This document shows positions 6,124-6,628 of a stretch of DNA of 6,628 nt, one piece after another (position 1 is the first letter of the stretch; each line of letters opens with the position of its first letter). The position numbers and the translations under genes were made by a program. This stretch comes from Cryomorphaceae bacterium (GTDB lineage Bacteria > Bacteroidota > Bacteroidia > Flavobacteriales > Crocinitomicaceae). Under the pieces are notes generated by a model. The model ran no database searches, had not been told where the DNA came from, and was given only the letters and a program-made list of their open reading frames with translations. The DNA lies in contig JAJTDX010000149.1 of the NCBI GenBank assembly GCA_021298235.1, positions 3,599 through 10,226 of the forward strand, written 5' to 3'.

Positions 6124-6628
6124 TTGAATGCTATTGATGAAACACGTTCTGTCTGAATACCATTGATCAGTTCACTGCGTACCAATGAATGGGACTGCTC
6201 GCCTTCAAACACCTCCTTCAGATCCTTGATCTTACCGGCAGGAACATTCTCCGAAAGCATCCTTTGGAGGATCTCGTCAGTTTTACGAACAGCAATCTTT
6301 TCCTGCAGGATCGTTTGAAGTTCTGTTCTATTTACTACCCGAACTGGGTTCGTTGCGAATTTTGGGTCGTTAGGCAATAGTTCCAGACCGAGGAATAAAC
6401 ACAGTTTTCTAAAGTGTGTATCACTTCCGATCGTGAAGGTGATCAGATCGCCATCCGATGTTGTGAACAGTTCCCCGTATGGTGCAATGTTCGGGTGCAA
6501 GCTTCCGATCCTTTTTGGAATGTGTCCACCCATTAGATAGTTGGACGCTTGATTAACCAAACTGCAAACGGCCGCATCATATAGCGATACAGAAACTGTT
6601 TTGGCTACTCCAGAGCGTTCTCTTTCCA
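6114..6628 (-). CDS. CaiB/BaiF family III CoA-transferase, C-terminal part (5' end outside window)
   Basis: The visible 170 residues are the C-terminal part of a protein that is normally about 380-400 residues. The frame is open to the right edge; the TTG at 6560-6558 is internal, not a start. Seen in order from the N-terminal side: VSVSLYDAAVCSLVNQASNY, LMGGHIPKRIG, LHPNIAPYGELFTTSDGD, an RKLCLFLGLE helix, DPKFATNPVRVVNRTELQ, and VPAGKIKDLKEVF. Together these are diagnostic for class III CoA-transferases, which move CoA between carboxylic acids through an aspartyl-CoA thioester intermediate in the cytoplasm. The catalytic Asp (about residue 169 in characterised members) should lie just outside the window, so activity cannot be checked here. 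The acid substrates cannot be named from this half. Its stop codon lies inside the start of the GNAT gene, so the two are probably one transcript. Confidence 0.94.
   Translation of the reverse strand, partial: ERERSGVAKTVSVSLYDAAVCSLVNQASNYLMGGHIPKRIGSLHPNIAPYGELFTTSDGDLITFTIGSDTHFRKLCLFLGLELLPNDPKFATNPVRVVNRTELQTILQEKIAVRKTDEILQRMLSENVPAGKIKDLKEVFEGEQSHSLVRSELINGIQTERVSSIAFKWE

Noticed and set aside
6558..6560. TTG as start of the CoA-transferase
   Set aside because: The frame continues to the right edge with family-typical residues (VSVSLYDAAVCS), so the codon is internal.
1..6628. A new defence, mobile or RNA-based system
   Set aside because: I saw no transposase, integrase, nuclease, reverse transcriptase, toxin-antitoxin pair, CRISPR repeats, tRNA or structured long noncoding region; genes are ordinary and gaps are short.

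Overview
The window looks like an ordinary chromosomal stretch from a member of the Bacteroidota (Flavobacteriales/Cytophagales-like). The evidence is two different type IX secretion system (T9SS) C-terminal sorting domains in neighbouring genes, a DUF4846 protein, weak or absent Shine-Dalgarno sequences, A/T-rich leaders, and one good match to the Bacteroidota promoter form TTG-N19-TAnnTTTG. The exact genus cannot be read from the sequence.

Layout, left to right. Position 1-905 (+) is the 3' end of a large secreted adhesin-like protein with PKD-like modules and a type B (CHU_C, gliding-motility-associated) sorting domain. Position 946-2025 (+) is an M42-family zinc aminopeptidase with all expected metal ligands and its own likely promoter. 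Position 2131-4152 (+) is a 673-residue secreted modular protein: signal peptide, concanavalin-like domain, CARDB-like domain, Omp28/thioredoxin-like domain with a WCQWC motif, and a type A T9SS sorting tail. A clear intrinsic terminator follows it. Position 4280-4750 (+) is a small two-helix membrane protein with a PH-like cytoplasmic domain. Position 4818-5684 (+) is a DUF4846 protein with an export signal. On the minus strand, a 5'-truncated CaiB/BaiF family III CoA-transferase (6628-6114) overlaps a GNAT acetyltransferase (6123-5689) by 10 bases. The latter meets the DUF4846 gene tail to tail, with four bases between the stop codons.

The plus-strand genes do not form one obvious pathway. 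Terminator-like hairpins and promoter-like motifs suggest mostly single-gene units, with a possible pair at 4280-5684. Genes 1 and 3 are linked only in that both products should leave the cell through the T9SS. The CoA-transferase and GNAT genes look translationally coupled.

No RNA genes, CRISPR arrays, insertion sequences or phage genes were seen, and no intergenic gap exceeds about 130 bases. I found no convincing new multi-gene system. The points most worth a second look are the domain architecture of the Omp28-like T9SS substrate, the uncharacterised DUF4846 and PH-like proteins, and the compact convergent gene ends.
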